A stretch of DNA of 64,000 bases, taken from the NCBI RefSeq assembly GCF_000002235.5, contig NW_022145596.1, forward strand, positions 28,805,867 to 28,869,866. The letters are read 5' to 3'. Shown in pieces: positions 34,960 through 46,992 of the stretch. Within the stretch, counting starts at the first letter, position 1, and every line of letters starts with the position of its first letter. The notes beneath the pieces are model-generated. The model was not told the DNA's origin. It made no database searches and saw only the letters and a program-made list of their open reading frames with translations. The position numbers and the translations under genes were made by a program. Origin of the DNA: Strongylocentrotus purpuratus. Lineage: Eukaryota; Echinodermata; Echinoidea; Camarodonta; Strongylocentrotidae.

Positions 34960-36177
34960 TTATTGCTCCGTATCAAGATCGCTCCTTTCACTCGTACTGA
35001 GGATGACCGTGGCGTACTCTGGTGTCGTTTGGGTTTGTTCATCGTCCGATGTTCTAGGAATGGTAAATACTTCATGTGACATTCTGAGTCTATACCCCAA
35101 CCAGACTCCACACACTGCATTGGTGATTAGCCACAAGGTGAGAAATAATAATGTTAAAACAAAGTAAGGATTATGACCACTAGGAATGGGTGCTGGACCT
35201 TCAGAAATTGAGTTATTGTTATTTACAGAATTTTTCGACATCACATGGAACCCAAAGGTACCATTGTTGGTCTGGTTGTTATCTCCTTTGGTTCGACACA
35301 CCACCACTTTTCCGACATCTCGTTCAGATATATCCCGTATGAGCAGTAATCGCCCTCCTTTCCTTAACCATGAACGATTCTTGATATCTTCTTCTCTTCC
35401 ATCTGAACCGTAGAAACGCCAGTGATCGACATCCAATTCATCGTCGCATTCGATAATGATATCATTTCCTTCAACAATGTGTTGCGCTTTAATGATATTT
35501 GGGTAGGTGCAAGATCGTGTTATATCAATATCTGGAAAATACGCCTTGCAGGAAGCATTGTGAACGTTGTTGAAATCGTCAAAGTTGAGAGTTTTAGCTC
35601 GGATACTTTGAGATGACACGAGGGAATCATCAGGCGTATTTAGTCCAATCCCTTCTAATGTCAAATTGACATCGAGTTCACCCGAGTTTACATCACACGA
35701 TAATGTCATACTACCGACTCCATTTTCATCACTACTCGGTGGTGTAACAGTGCAGTTGGGGATAACTTTATTCAGTTCAATTGTTTTTACCAAATATTTC
35801 TGCATAATGTCATTCCCTACTCCACACTTAAAATCATGCTCCTTTTCATTCGATTGTCTGATTGTTAGCGAAAAAACTGACGAATCATTACTTCGCGTTG
35901 CTTGAAAATTAAAATCAGTTCTACTCAAAAGAGGTCCAGATCCAGTTAGTGCGCACTGAATATTCTGGTTATCATGGCAGGTGTATATTGGGTAGTATAT
36001 GCCATTTAAACTATAAAGCCAAGTAACATCTCCAGTTGAGTTTAAATAACACGTCAGATTTACTTGCTGACCAATCAACGTATGTTTTTCAATCATTCCA
36101 CCTTGTCCTTCTGCATACAACCAAGACTGGATCCAAAACAATAGGCCTAAAAACAAACGAAATGAGATATTAGCCAT
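34960..36177 (-). CDS. Ig receptor unit 11, intact: three Ig-like domains, TM, ITIM-like tail
   Basis: 405 residues from the MANIS ATG at 36175-36177. An in-frame ATG 60 bp upstream (36237) would add 20 residues, but it is not conserved in unit 8, so MANIS is preferred. Signal peptide 1-24. Ig1: C43, W53, C118 and a C67/C75 CX7C pair. Ig2: C161-C210. Ig3: C244, W253, C294. TM about 338-360 (FVLTLLFLTLWLITNAVCGVW). The tail has TPEYATVIL with Tyr388 and stops at LDTEQ, shorter than unit 8, without its hydrophobic end. N-glycosylation sequons are frequent. The single open frame shows no intron. Family-level role: immune-type surface receptor, inferred. Confidence 0.85.
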   Translation of the reverse strand: MANISFRLFLGLLFWIQSWLYAEGQGGMIEKHTLIGQQVNLTCYLNSTGDVTWLYSLNGIYYPIYTCHDNQNIQCALTGSGPLLSRTDFNFQATRSNDSSVFSLTIRQSNEKEHDFKCGVGNDIMQKYLVKTIELNKVIPNCTVTPPSSDENGVGSMTLSCDVNSGELDVNLTLEGIGLNTPDDSLVSSQSIRAKTLNFDDFNNVHNASCKAYFPDIDITRSCTYPNIIKAQHIVEGNDIIIECDDELDVDHWRFYGSDGREEDIKNRSWLRKGGRLLLIRDISERDVGKVVVCRTKGDNNQTNNGTFGFHVMSKNSVNNNNSISEGPAPIPSGHNPYFVLTLLFLTLWLITNAVCGVWLGYRLRMSHEVFTIPRTSDDEQTQTTPEYATVILSTSERSDLDTEQ

Positions 36178-36239
36178 GATTCTTAGATCTGATATACGTG
36201 ATTCACAGCCAGTGATAGAATGAAGATGATGTAACATGA

Positions 36240-36400
36240 GTGAGATGAAACGGCAACGTCTCTACGGCTGTACTACACCTCTGTGAATGAAGACTGAACC
36301 AATATTAATGTAGCACCACTTTATATAGTCACTGATGAGGCACGAAGAAGAAGAATGATGAGATTCATTGCACCAAGAGAGGGCGGGGCATTCTTTCTTG
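36240..36400 (-). promoter_or_regulatory. shared receptor promoter block (unit 11) with clear TATA box
   Basis: CCAAGAGAGGGCG at 36373-36385. On the coding strand ACTATATAAAG at 36319-36329 is a good TATA box about 145 bp before the ATG. Confidence 0.7.
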
Positions 36401-36780
36401 ATTCGACTTCATTTATGAGATCCGTTTATGAGCGGTAATCACGACGGGAAGGCGAGATAAAGTGTTTCCCCAAAGTTTGACGAATAGATCCATCAAACCG
36501 TCAGGAACCCTGTCACTACCGTCGCTCCGCACTATGATGATGTTAAATCGACATGCATCTTTAATAATGAGGAGTTTAGAGACCAGCATAGTCTTGGAAC
36601 AATCGGGACCACAAGATAAATGTTGATCCCTTTAAGTTAATTATTGACCAATCTACAAGACTGGAGATGAAGGGGGGGGGGGCGAGTCCTCACATATAAT
36701 TTTCAGGAGAATCGTACACCCCGGAAAATTAGAGAAAATGACTAGCAAAAGTGCAAACAATAATTACCATATTACCATGA

Positions 36781-38058
36781 TTATGCGCTGGAATGCTCTA
36801 GAATGTATAAAACACATTGGAAGTGGTAGATGCGAATAGGCAGATTCTTTGTACCAATATCTTTTCTTACACTCGTACTGAGGATGAACGTGGCGTACTT
36901 TGGTGTCGTTTGGGTTTGTTCATCGTTCGATGTTCTAGGAATGGTGGATACTACATGTGTACTTCCGGATCTATACCCCAACCAGACTCCACACACCGCA
37001 GTGGTGATTATCCACATAGAGATAAATAATAACATTAAAACCAAGTAAGGGTTATGGGCACTAGGAGGAGGTGATGAAATTTCAGAATTTGAGTTGTTGA
37101 TGACTCCAGTTATTTTTAGAGATTACGGTGAAAACAAGGGTACCTTTGTTGGTCTGGTTGTCATCTCCTTTGGTTCGACACACTACCACTTTTCCGATAT
37201 CTTGTTCAGATATACCCCGTATCAGCAGTGATCGCCCTCGTTTCCTTGGCCATGACCGATTTTTAATATCTTCTTCTCTTCCATCTGAACTATACAAACG
37301 CCATTGATTGACATCCGATTCATAGTGGCATTTGATAATGATGTCATTTCCTTCAACAACGTATTATGCTTTTATGATATTTGGGTAGGAGCAAGATCGT
37401 GTTATATCAATATCTGGAAAATATGATTGCAGGAAGCGTTACGAACATGGTTGAAATCGTTAAAGTACAGAGTTTTAGCTCTGATACTTTGAGATGACCC
37501 AGCGGCATCATCAAAAACGTCTAGTCCAATTCCTTCCAATGTCAAACTGACATCGATTCCAACTGTGATTACTAAACATGATAACGCCCTTCTGCCGTCT
37601 CCATTTTCATCAGTACGCGGTGATGTAACATTGCAATTGGGAATAAGTTTATTCAGTTCAATTGTTTTTACCAAATATTGCTGCATAAAATTATTCCCTA
37701 ACACACACTTAAAATCATGCTCCTTTTCATCTGATTGTCTGATTGTTAGCGAAAGAACTGACGAATCGTTACTTCGCGTTGCTTGAAAATTAAAATCAGT
37801 TCTACTTAAAAGAGGTCCAGCTCCAGTTAGTGCGCACTGAATATTATGGATATCATGGCAGGTTTATATAGGGTTGTATGAGTCATATACATTATAAAAC
37901 CAAGTAACATCTCCCGTTGAGTTTAAATAACATGTCAGATTTACTTCCTGGCCAATCAACGCATGTTTTTGAATCATTTCGCCTCTTCCTTCTGCATACA
38001 ACCAAAACTGGGTCCCAAACAATAGGCCTAAAAACGAACGAAATGAGATATTAGCCAT
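36781..38058 (-). pseudogene. Ig receptor unit 12, multiply broken
   Basis: ATG at 38056-38058 (MANISFRSFLGLLFGTQFWLYAEG). A TAC-to-TAA change gives a stop in Ig1 after YNPI near 37865. Further frame changes separate open pieces at 37704-37402, 37297-37082 and 37044-36781. All domains can be traced: Ig2 remnant, Ig3 (MYSSDGREEDIKNRSW..GKVVVCRTKG), TM (MLLFISMWIITTAVCGVWLG) and tail TPKYATFIL, where the +3 residue is Phe, so the motif is degraded. It is closely related to unit 11 in Ig1 and Ig2, so probably a tandem duplicate. Confidence 0.75.
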
Positions 38059-38119
38059 GATTCTCAGATCTGATATACGTGATTCACTGTTAGGAATATA
38101 GTGAAGATGATGTAACATG

Positions 38120-38270
38120 AGTGAGATGAAACTTCAACATCTCTACAGCTGTACTGCACCTCTGTGAATGAGGATGGAACCAATGGAAGACCACGTCATA
38201 TAGTCACTGGATTTAAGAAGACGAATGATGAGATAATTTTCACCAAAAGAGGGCGGGCGCATTCTTCTTG
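38120..38270 (-). promoter_or_regulatory. shared receptor promoter block (unit 12)
   Basis: CCAAAAGAGGGCG at 38243-38255 (one change from consensus) and CATATAG near 38198. Confidence 0.5.
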
Positions 38271-38499
38271 ATTTAACTAAATTTATACGATCGATTTGTA
38301 AACGTTAAGTACAACGGGAAGGCAAGAGAAGGTGTTTAAGGTCTAAGGTGATTCCCTAAAGTTGTGTATATTAAACATACCGTCATTTTGTGTTAGAAAG
38401 ACCAAAGCCAAAACAGTCATTTACAAAATTTTTTTTTAGAGGAGTCGCCCACCCCCGGGAAAATTTAAGAAAAATGAAAAGAAGTACACCAAAAATACG

Positions 38500-39360
38500 G
38501 AAAGTCAAGCAACATGATTATTCTTCTGATTTTGCCCTGAAATGTTTCAGAATATATAAAAGACAAGGTAAAAAGTAAATGAGAAATGATAGATTTCTCT
38601 GCACTATGATAATATCTTTCATTCGTACTGAGGATGACCGTGGCGTACTCTGGTGTCGTTAAGGTTTGTTCATCGTCCGATGTTCTAGGAATGGTGGATA
38701 CTTCACGTGTACTTCCGGATCTATACCCCAACCAGAATCCGCACACTGAATTGGTTATTAGCCACAGAACAAGAAAAAATAATATCAACACTAAGTAAAG
38801 CATTATGGGCAGTAACAGTTGGTGTTGGATCTTCAGAATTCGATTTATTGTTGTCTCCAGATATTTTCGAGATTACGGTGAATAGAACCCAATCATATAT
38901 TATTTGGTTTGTCTGGTTGTCATCTCCTTTGGTTCGACACACCACTACTTTTTCGACATCTCGTTCAGATATACCCCTTATCAGCAAAGACTGTCCTCCC
39001 TCTCGAACCCATGAACGATTCTTAAAATCTTCTTTTCTGTCATCTGTACTGTAGAAAAGCCAGTGATCGACATCCGATTCATCGTTGCATTCGACAATGA
39101 TGTAATTTCCTTTAACACCGTATTGCGCTTGTATGATATTTGGGTATGTGCAAGATCGCTTTATATCAATATACGGAACATATGCATCGCAGGAAGCGTG
39201 AAAGTTGTTGAAATCTTCAAAGCAGATGAAGCTGTGATACTAGGAAATAACCACCGGAAATAATCAGGAAAATTTAGTCCAATTCAATCCAATGTCAAAT
39301 TGACATCGAGCTCACCCGAGCTTTCTTCACATGATAATGTCATACTGCTGACTACATTTC
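38500..39360 (-). pseudogene. Ig receptor unit 13, lacking signal peptide and Ig1
   Basis: Sister of unit 5. Ig3 with frame changes (HWLFYSTDDRKEDFKNRSW region, then LIRGISERDVEKVVVC), TM (VLILFFLVLWLITNSVCGFWLG) and a tail with TPEYATVIL. A damaged Ig2 reaches about 39360, where the sequence jumps to the 5' flank at the same point as in unit 5. It shares the unit 5 insertion (CAATCATAYATTATTTKG type) before the stalk. It is non-functional. Confidence 0.7.
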
Positions 39361-39364
39361 TGAA

Positions 39365-39480
39365 TGATGATTGAACCAATAATAGCATCACTTTATATAG
39401 TCACTGATGAACTCGAAGAAGAAGAACGAAGAGATTATGTGCACCAAGAGAGGGCGGGCGCATTATTTCGTGATAAACTG
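39365..39480 (-). promoter_or_regulatory. shared receptor promoter block (unit 13)
   Basis: CCAAGAGAGGGCG at 39444-39456 and TATATAG near 39396. Confidence 0.55.
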
Positions 39481-39881
39481 TAAGCAAAACGGGAAGGCGT
39501 GAGAAGGTGTTTCCCTAAAGTTTGACAATTCATGTAGATTAAACGAACCGTCATTTTGTGTTAGACAGGCCCAGTCAAAACAGTCATTCGCAAAACTGCA
39601 CTGTAGAACACAACATTTGTAATATGGTCTATCAGCTGGTACAATCCAAGAGGCTCTTTTGTGTTACAAAAACAAACAAACAAGTGTTCGGCTTTCACAA
39701 TATTATATTTTTGTTAATTGATTTGAAAGGACGGGTATTATATTGTATGAGCCAGTCAAATATCTATATGAAAAAAAGGAAGTTATTTTATGGTGTAAAC
39801 AAAATAAAAACATAAAACAAATAATCCATAGTATGGCACGTGCGTATTTGAACTTAGATCAATTTCCTTTGTATTTGTCAC

Positions 39882-39985
39882 CTTTATTTAGTACAGGGCC
39901 TCTCAGGTAATCAGTTTTCATAGTAGGAGAGTTACCCTGTTAAATAAAACGCAAATAAATAAATAAATAAAGTAACGCTTTCTCT
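39882..39985 (+). mobile_element. SINE 3' part with AAAT tail
   Basis: ACAGGGCCTCTCAGGTAATC...GTTACCCTGTTAAATAAAAC then (AAAT)n. Homologous to the distal half of the SINE at 49785-50037 and to 23985-24075. Confidence 0.6.
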
Positions 39986-40309
39986 ATTTTCGATCCGCAC
40001 TATGATGACGTAAAAATCGGCATGCATCTTTGACAATAGACACTTTGGAGACCAGCATAGTCCGCGAGCCTAGCCTTCATTAGTCAAACAATCAAGACCA
40101 TCACATTTTATTTTGATGTCTTTAAGTTACCTTTTATCCAATATACAAGAGCACAGATCGGAGAGGGGGGGGGGGCACGTCCCCCACATAAAACGTTCAG
40201 GAGAACTGCACACCCCCGTGGAAAATGAAGAAAAAAATACAGAAGTACAACAGCAAATAAATTAAGTAATGCAACTAGGTTTAATATCATCATTATAGGC
40301 TGAAATAAT

Positions 40310-40390
40310 CCAGAATGCATAAAGACATGGTTGATAGTAAATGAGTAATGGTAGATTCCTCTGTATTAAGATCGTTTCGTCCACTCGTAC
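40310..40390 (-). pseudogene. severed 3' end of receptor unit 14
   Basis: On the minus strand this continues the unit 14 tail (GTAC, then codons for SGRNDLNTEEST). It is separated from the rest of the gene at 46993-48174 by the LTR element. CGTAC at 40386-40390 is one copy of the target duplication. Confidence 0.8.
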
Positions 40391-40588
40391 TGTTACGAGT
40401 GGTGTTTCCTCTACCCGTTGTCCCTGGGTCCTTTGTTCCACAACAACAGATTACACAACACAAAGTGGTTAGATTTCAAGGGCTGATCTTCATTATTGAG
40501 CTTCGTTCTTCAACTCCAAAATACTAGACTAACTCGTCCTCAGACGGTTGGTACAATGTATCTAGATTCGGTCGATACACTCATCACA
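40391..40588 (-). repeat. 3' LTR of the Gmr1-like element
   Basis: 198 bp, begins TG and ends CA. Nearly identical to 46798-46992. Confidence 0.92.
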
Positions 40589-43500
40589 CCCCCCCTCATA
40601 AATTAGCACTTATACAAGTAGGAGTAGTGCTATAAAAACATTTCTTTTTCAATGTTGTTTCAGCAACTGTTATAAGAATACAAAAACCTAAAAGTATTTA
40701 TAAGTATAAGGTCTTTGTAGATTTAGAAATCTGATAAACAAGTCAGCTTGTAAAACTATACAGTACCAGCATGCAAATGGTATCACAGTGTTGTCTAGTG
40801 GTTTCTGTTCATACAATAAAATTGAGTATGAACAGCTATAAGTAAAAACATTAACCATTCTTTTAGCATCCTGCTCTATCATTTTTATCACTCACTTTTG
40901 CATATATCAGAAGTCGTTTGTACTAAACATAAAACAAATACAATTCAAATCGCAGAGAAGTTCACCTTAAATGACCTATCAATATTAATATGTCTTCATG
41001 CTTCTTCGCAATTTTGAATCTAAACATATTTCTTTGCATAAAAATAATACTAAGCAAACTTCAGCAACATTAAACCTGTCTGAAAGATAATATAATATAG
41101 CCTTCACGTCAGTTGTAAAAACATGTTACTATTAATCTGAAGTTTTGCATTGTAGTGTAAAACCATATCATCTGTGTTGGTTGAGTATTGAATATCTTCA
41201 AAAATATTTTTGATTACTTTTAATATATCCATAACCCAAAATATGGTAAAACACCAAAAATCTTTTTTGTTCCAAAATTCTTTCTTTCAATATTTATCCT
41301 GCCTTGGATAAAACATATAAATCAATTTACTGTTTCTGTTTTCATATAAACATGCACAGACAAAATGATGACTCACTAGGCTTTCTAGTTCCTTGTGTTT
41401 GTACCAAAAGGGTTTTAACACAGTAATATTATCATGCATGTTCAAATTCGTCAACGAATACGATAAGCATATCACATACATATATACACTGGTTTACAGA
41501 CATCTGGAAAGCAAACGTAAGAAAAATACATTTTTCTGTGAGTCCAATAAACAGTTTCAATGAGTCCAATCAGTCTATGTTCACAATGCTTTGTGATTAT
41601 TAAAGAAACCATCAAAGTTAAAAGTTCTGGTTCCCTTTCTCACATAGAATTCCAATGAATTCACCAATGTAGCAATGTTCAACTGTTCAAGAATGATGCT
41701 TCACTGTAAGTGTTCAACTGTTCAACAAATATGGTTCACACAAGGGTTGTTTACTTTTCCATGTGAATATATCAATTAGTTGCTCACTTCTGTCCAAATA
41801 TCACACACGAGATAAAGCGTCCGCAATAACATTGTCCTTTCCTGGCACATGTAGAATGTCCAAGTTGTATTCTTGGAGCAGCAAACTCCATCGCGTCAGT
41901 CTTTGGTTCTTGTTTTTCATTCGGTTGAGGAATGTCAGGGGGTTATGATCAGTTAGTACCCTGACTGGATGTTGAGATCCACTGACATACACGTCAAAAT
42001 GTTCAAGTGCAAGTATCAAAGCCAATGTTTCTTTTTCGACAGTAGAATAGTTCTTCTGACTTGCACTGAATTTCTTTGAGAAGAATGATATGGGTCTGTC
42101 GATACCTTCAGCGTCTGCTTGAGTAAGAACTGCACCAGCACCCACATCACTCGCGTCCACCATCATGCTGAACGGCTGGTTGAAATCCGGAGCCATCAGT
42201 ACCGGATTGGTAGATAAGAGGGCTTTCGCCTGGTTGAAAGCACTCTCGCAGTCGTCAGACCATACAAACGTCACCTGCTTGCGCAGCAGATTGGTTAGGA
42301 GAGTTACAACATCGGAGAAGTTATGGCAGAATCTTCTATAATAGCCTGCCATGCCCAGGAACCGCATCAATTCCTTCCGGTTGGTTGGAATCGGGAAAGC
42401 CAGGATGGAATCGACCTTCGCCGAGATTGGCCGTACTTGACCCGAACCAACAACATGCCCAAGGAAAAGGACAGTTGCCCCAGGCCTGCAAACTCGCTCT
42501 TTGCCAAGTTGACTGTCATTTTAGCAATGGACAACCTTTCAAACAACTCTCTGATTCTCTGTACGTGCTCATCCCACTCTTCACTATACACGATTATGTC
42601 ATCTATGTATGCTTCGCAACCTGCCATATTCGCTACAAGATTATTCACAAGTCTTTGGAATGTCGCAGGCGCATTTTTCATGCCAAAAGGCATCACTGTG
42701 TATTGGAAAAGGCCTTGCGGAGTAGAAAACGCAGAGATCTCTTGTGCTCTTTTTGTCAACGGGATTTGCCAGTATCCCTTTAAGAGATCAAATTTGCTCA
42801 CATACTTTGCTTTGCCTATACGGTCTATGCAATCATCTATTCGCGGAATCGGAAAAGAATCTGTCTTCGTGCACGCGTTTACTTTTCTGTAATCCGTACA
42901 GAAACGATTAGATTTATCCGGTTTTGGAACGAGGATGCAAGGAGAAGACCATGCACTACTACTTGGCTCGACAATGCCGTTCTGTAGCATGTATTCGATT
43001 TCCTTTTCGAGATTTTTCAGTTTTGTCGGGTTTGCACGATATGGTGCCTGTTTGATTGGGGTTGTATCTCCCACATCAACATCATGCTCAACAACATCAG
43101 TTCGAGAGGGAACATCAGCAAATAACTGTGGATATTCACTCAACAGCTCTTTCACGTCGCTCCTCTCCTTCACAGATAAGTGTGTTAGTTTGTTATCGAT
43201 GTGTGCTAGAACCTCTGAATTTTTCAATTTCACACATGGGTTCTCTCTCTCAATCTTGCACACTTCTTTCTCAACTTCACACTTTGAGTCACATTCAACA
43301 GCACTCAACACTGGTTGTGCTTTACTCTCGTCATTTCTTCGGATATATGGCTTAAGCATATTCACATGACACACACGTCTCTTCTTCTGCCTATCTGGAG
43401 TATTGACAACGTAGTCGACATCACCAACTCTCTTAGCAATAGTGTACGGCCCAGAAAATCTAGCCTGCAGAGAATGACCAACTATCGGCAGTAAGACCAA

Positions 43501-46500
43501 GACTTCATCTCCTACCTCGAAATTCCTCTCTTTTGATTTCCTGTCATACCATGACTTCATCTTCTCCTGAGAATCTGACAAATTCTGTCTGGCAACCTCC
43601 CACGCCTTATGCATTCTCTCACGGAAAGTACTCACATACTCCAACACATTTGTTTGTGCATCATCACACAACAGTCTCTCTTTCAGCAACTTTAATGGTC
43701 CACGTACTGAGTGACCGTATACCAACTCAAAAGAACTGAAACCAAGCGACTCTTGAACAGCATCCCGCACAGCAAACAATAACAAGGGAACTCCCTCATC
43801 CCATTGTTTCTCTGACTCCATACAATAAGTTTTCAACATATTCTTCAAAGTCTGGTGGAATCTCTCCAGTGCTCCCTGGGACTCTGGGTGGTATGCACTC
43901 GAAACTACATGTTTTACGCCCAGTTCCTTCAACACCTGATTGAACACCCTAGACATGAAATTTGACCCTTGATCAGATTGTACAGTTTTTGGTAGCCCTA
44001 CAGTAGTGAAAAATTTCACTAACGCCTTTGTCACATTATTCGCTGTAATGCGCCGCAGTGGTATCGCTTCGGTATATCTCGTCGCAGCGCACATTATCGT
44101 CAATAAGTATTCATTACCTGCCTTAGTCTTTGGCAGAGGACCTACACAATCTACTATGATCCTAGAAAATGGCTCATCGAACGCCGGTATTGGCTTCAAT
44201 GGTGCTGCTGGTATTTTCTGATTCGGTTTACCTACAACTTGACATGCGTGGCAACTTCTGCAAAAATTTGCAACATCTTTTTGCACACCTGGCCAAAAGA
44301 AATGAGAAAGAATTTTCTCCTGGGTTTTGTGAACCCCTAAGTGACCTGCAAGTGGAGCTTCATGAGCAAGGCTAATTATGTCCTGCCTGTATGTAGAAGG
44401 GACTACAATTTGGTGGACTTCTTTCCACACCTCATCTGCAGGGACATCTGCTGGCCTCCACTTTCTCATTAGCACACCCGCTTTCTTGTAATAACAAACA
44501 GGCACAGTCAATGCCTCCTCCTCAGAAACAGCTCTCTCATTCAAAGAAATCAACTGAGGATCTGTCTGTTGCTCCTTTAGCAACTCACTCTTTTTCAAAG
44601 ATAGTGGTTCAGATGTTTCACTATTTCCTACACTACGATCCTTTCTCGCACTCTCATCCACATTGGAATCAGACTCATCTTCAACCAAACGACAAAAGAA
44701 AGAATCTCCCAAGTCAACATCTACGTCATTAGACTTCTTCTCCGACTCAACTTTCTTTGCCATTGAACGAGTTACAGCACATGCTGGGAACACAACAGGA
44801 AATTCTGCAACCAACTCATCTGTCTCAGAACTTTCACAAGGACTAGAACTTACTACTGGACATGATACGACTCTGTCACCAGCGAGATCATTACCTAATA
44901 TGATAGATACCTCTTCCACAGGAAGTGATGGTCGAACTGCCATCTTCACCATACCAGAAACAAGGTCTGACTTCAAGTCTACCACATGAAGGGGTGCTTC
45001 CACAAAGCCATCTCCAATGCCTTTGAGCAAAACACTAGCACCAACAGAAGAACTATCACAAAAGGGCAACGCACTTTCCAAAATCAAGGACTGAGAAGCA
45101 CCAGTATCCCGCAAGACTTTCACTTTTCTTGCTACATCACTCTCTGCTACAGATACATATCCTACAGACACAAACGGTTCATACTCTTTCTGAATTTTTT
45201 CCATGTTCGCTGGTACAATTCTACTTTGTGAGTTTGATGTAGTTTGTACGAATGCATTAGGATGTGCACTAGATTCCAGTTTCCTAGCCTGAAGTGAAGG
45301 ACACTTTGACTTTATGTGCCCATACTGTTTGCAAGCATAGCACATTCTTTCCTCATTTACCTGTCCTTGCTGGGACTGCGGTTTTATTTCATCCTTTTCT
45401 TGTGATGAACTAGTTTTCTGGCTTTTGCTCCAGTTACCATTTTTCTTAGGTTCTACGCTCAGTTTGTTAGAGATTTTGTGCGTGAGCACGTAATCATCCG
45501 CGATTCTTGCTGCTCCATCCAGCGAATCGACGCGCTGCTCCTCGAGATGTATACGAACATCCAGTCGCACGCTGCGCTTGAATTCCTCAAGCAGAAGAAT
45601 TTCACGCAGTTTATCATAATCATGATCTACATGGAGAGACGAGCTCCATCTGTCAAACAATTGCTCTTTTTGTTTTAAAACTCCATATGAGTTTGCGATT
45701 CTTCCTTTCGCGCTTTGCGAAATCGCTGCCTGTACGCTTCGGGTACAAGTTCGTAAGCTTTTAGCACGCTCGATTTTACTTTATCGTAATCCGACACATC
45801 GGCCATCGACATTGCTAAGTAGGCATCCCTAGCCTTACCGCTAAACTTACTCTGAATCAGGTGAGCCCACATTTCCCTAGGCCACCCCATGCTTTGAGCT
45901 AATTTCTCAAAGTGTGGAAAATACTTTTCCACCCCTTCCTCTTCGAATGGAGGAACCATTCTGACATGCTTTGCTACGTCAAAATGCCTATCAGCATTTC
46001 TGCTTTCTTTTCTGTTTACGGCAACAAGTTTCTCCCTCTCCAACTCTACCCTCGCCCTCTCTAATTCTAGCTCCTTTATCCTCACTTCATCAGAAACTGA
46101 AGACCTAGCCTGAGAATTTAATTCAGGAGACCGAGACCTAGACCCTGGAGGAGTCACACTCGTACTATCCGCCGCCTCTGAAGACAAAACCTCTTCAGCA
46201 ACCAGAAATTCGACAATCCTGTTCAAAATGTCCGACTTCAGCATGTACCGCTTGATGCCCACAACCTCGTAATGAGTTGCTACATCTAACAATTCAACTT
46301 TAGTCAACGAGCTTAATCGCTCCGCAGACGGATCCCTAACAAACTCTCCCAACGAGAACTCGCTAGCCATCATGCAAAAAACCTAGCCTCCTAAATTACC
46401 TAGAAAGAACTAGAGCCTGGCTGTTATAATCCCCAGCCAACCTTAAAACACCGAGATTCTACAATATCCGAGAAATCTAGACAACCTGACTGTTATAACC

Positions 46501-46797
46501 CTCAGTCAAACCCTGCAAATCCATGCAGAAACATGAGAAGACAACAATGTTTTTCTCACCACACACACCACGAATGCTCGAACCTGAAACGGCTACCCCA
46601 GCGCGGTGCCCGACGATATCATCTTAACGAACCGACATCGACAACACACACACAGTACACACCGAACAGTCCGCTCATAAGGAACGTGTATGTAACTCGT
46701 CGCACGCAATGTAATGCAACATGCCAGCGCTAATATGATCACAAAAATCACCTGAAAATCATACTTTTCACTTTATATACCTGGCCGAGCCCCCATT

Positions 46798-46992
46798 TGT
46801 TACGTGAGGTTTCCTCTACCCGTTGTCCCTGGGTCCTTTGTTCCACAACAACAGAATACACAACACAAAGTGGTTAGATTTCAAGGGCTGATCTTCATTA
46901 TTGAGCTTCGTTCTTCAACTCCAAATACTAGACTAACTCGTCCTCAGACGGTTGGTACAATGTATCTAGATTCGGTCGATACACTCATCACA
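46798..46992 (-). repeat. 5' LTR of the Gmr1-like element
   Basis: 195 bp, TG...CA. Abuts the second CGTAC target copy at 46993-46997. Confidence 0.92.

Larger units (their letters stand above)
40391..46992 (-). mobile_element. Gmr1-like Ty3/gypsy LTR retrotransposon
   Basis: 6602 bp, minus orientation, 5-bp target duplication CGTAC on both sides, TG...CA LTR ends. Parts in element order: 5' LTR; a primer-binding-like site TGGGGGCTCGGCCAGG next to it (about 46780-46795), resembling the tRNA-Pro type; gag region about 46373-45300 with a SCAN-like capsid part and a CX2CX4HX4C zinc knuckle near 45340; protease DTGAS near 45110; integrase zinc finger and core about 44390-43700; reverse transcriptase about 42950-42370; RNase H about 42250-41810; a non-coding 3' stretch; a purine tract near 40589-40600; 3' LTR. 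Integrase lies before RT, the order known for Gmr1-type elements. The LTRs are about 97-98 percent identical, so it is young. It looks nearly whole, with about two interruptions of its coding region. Confidence 0.9.
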
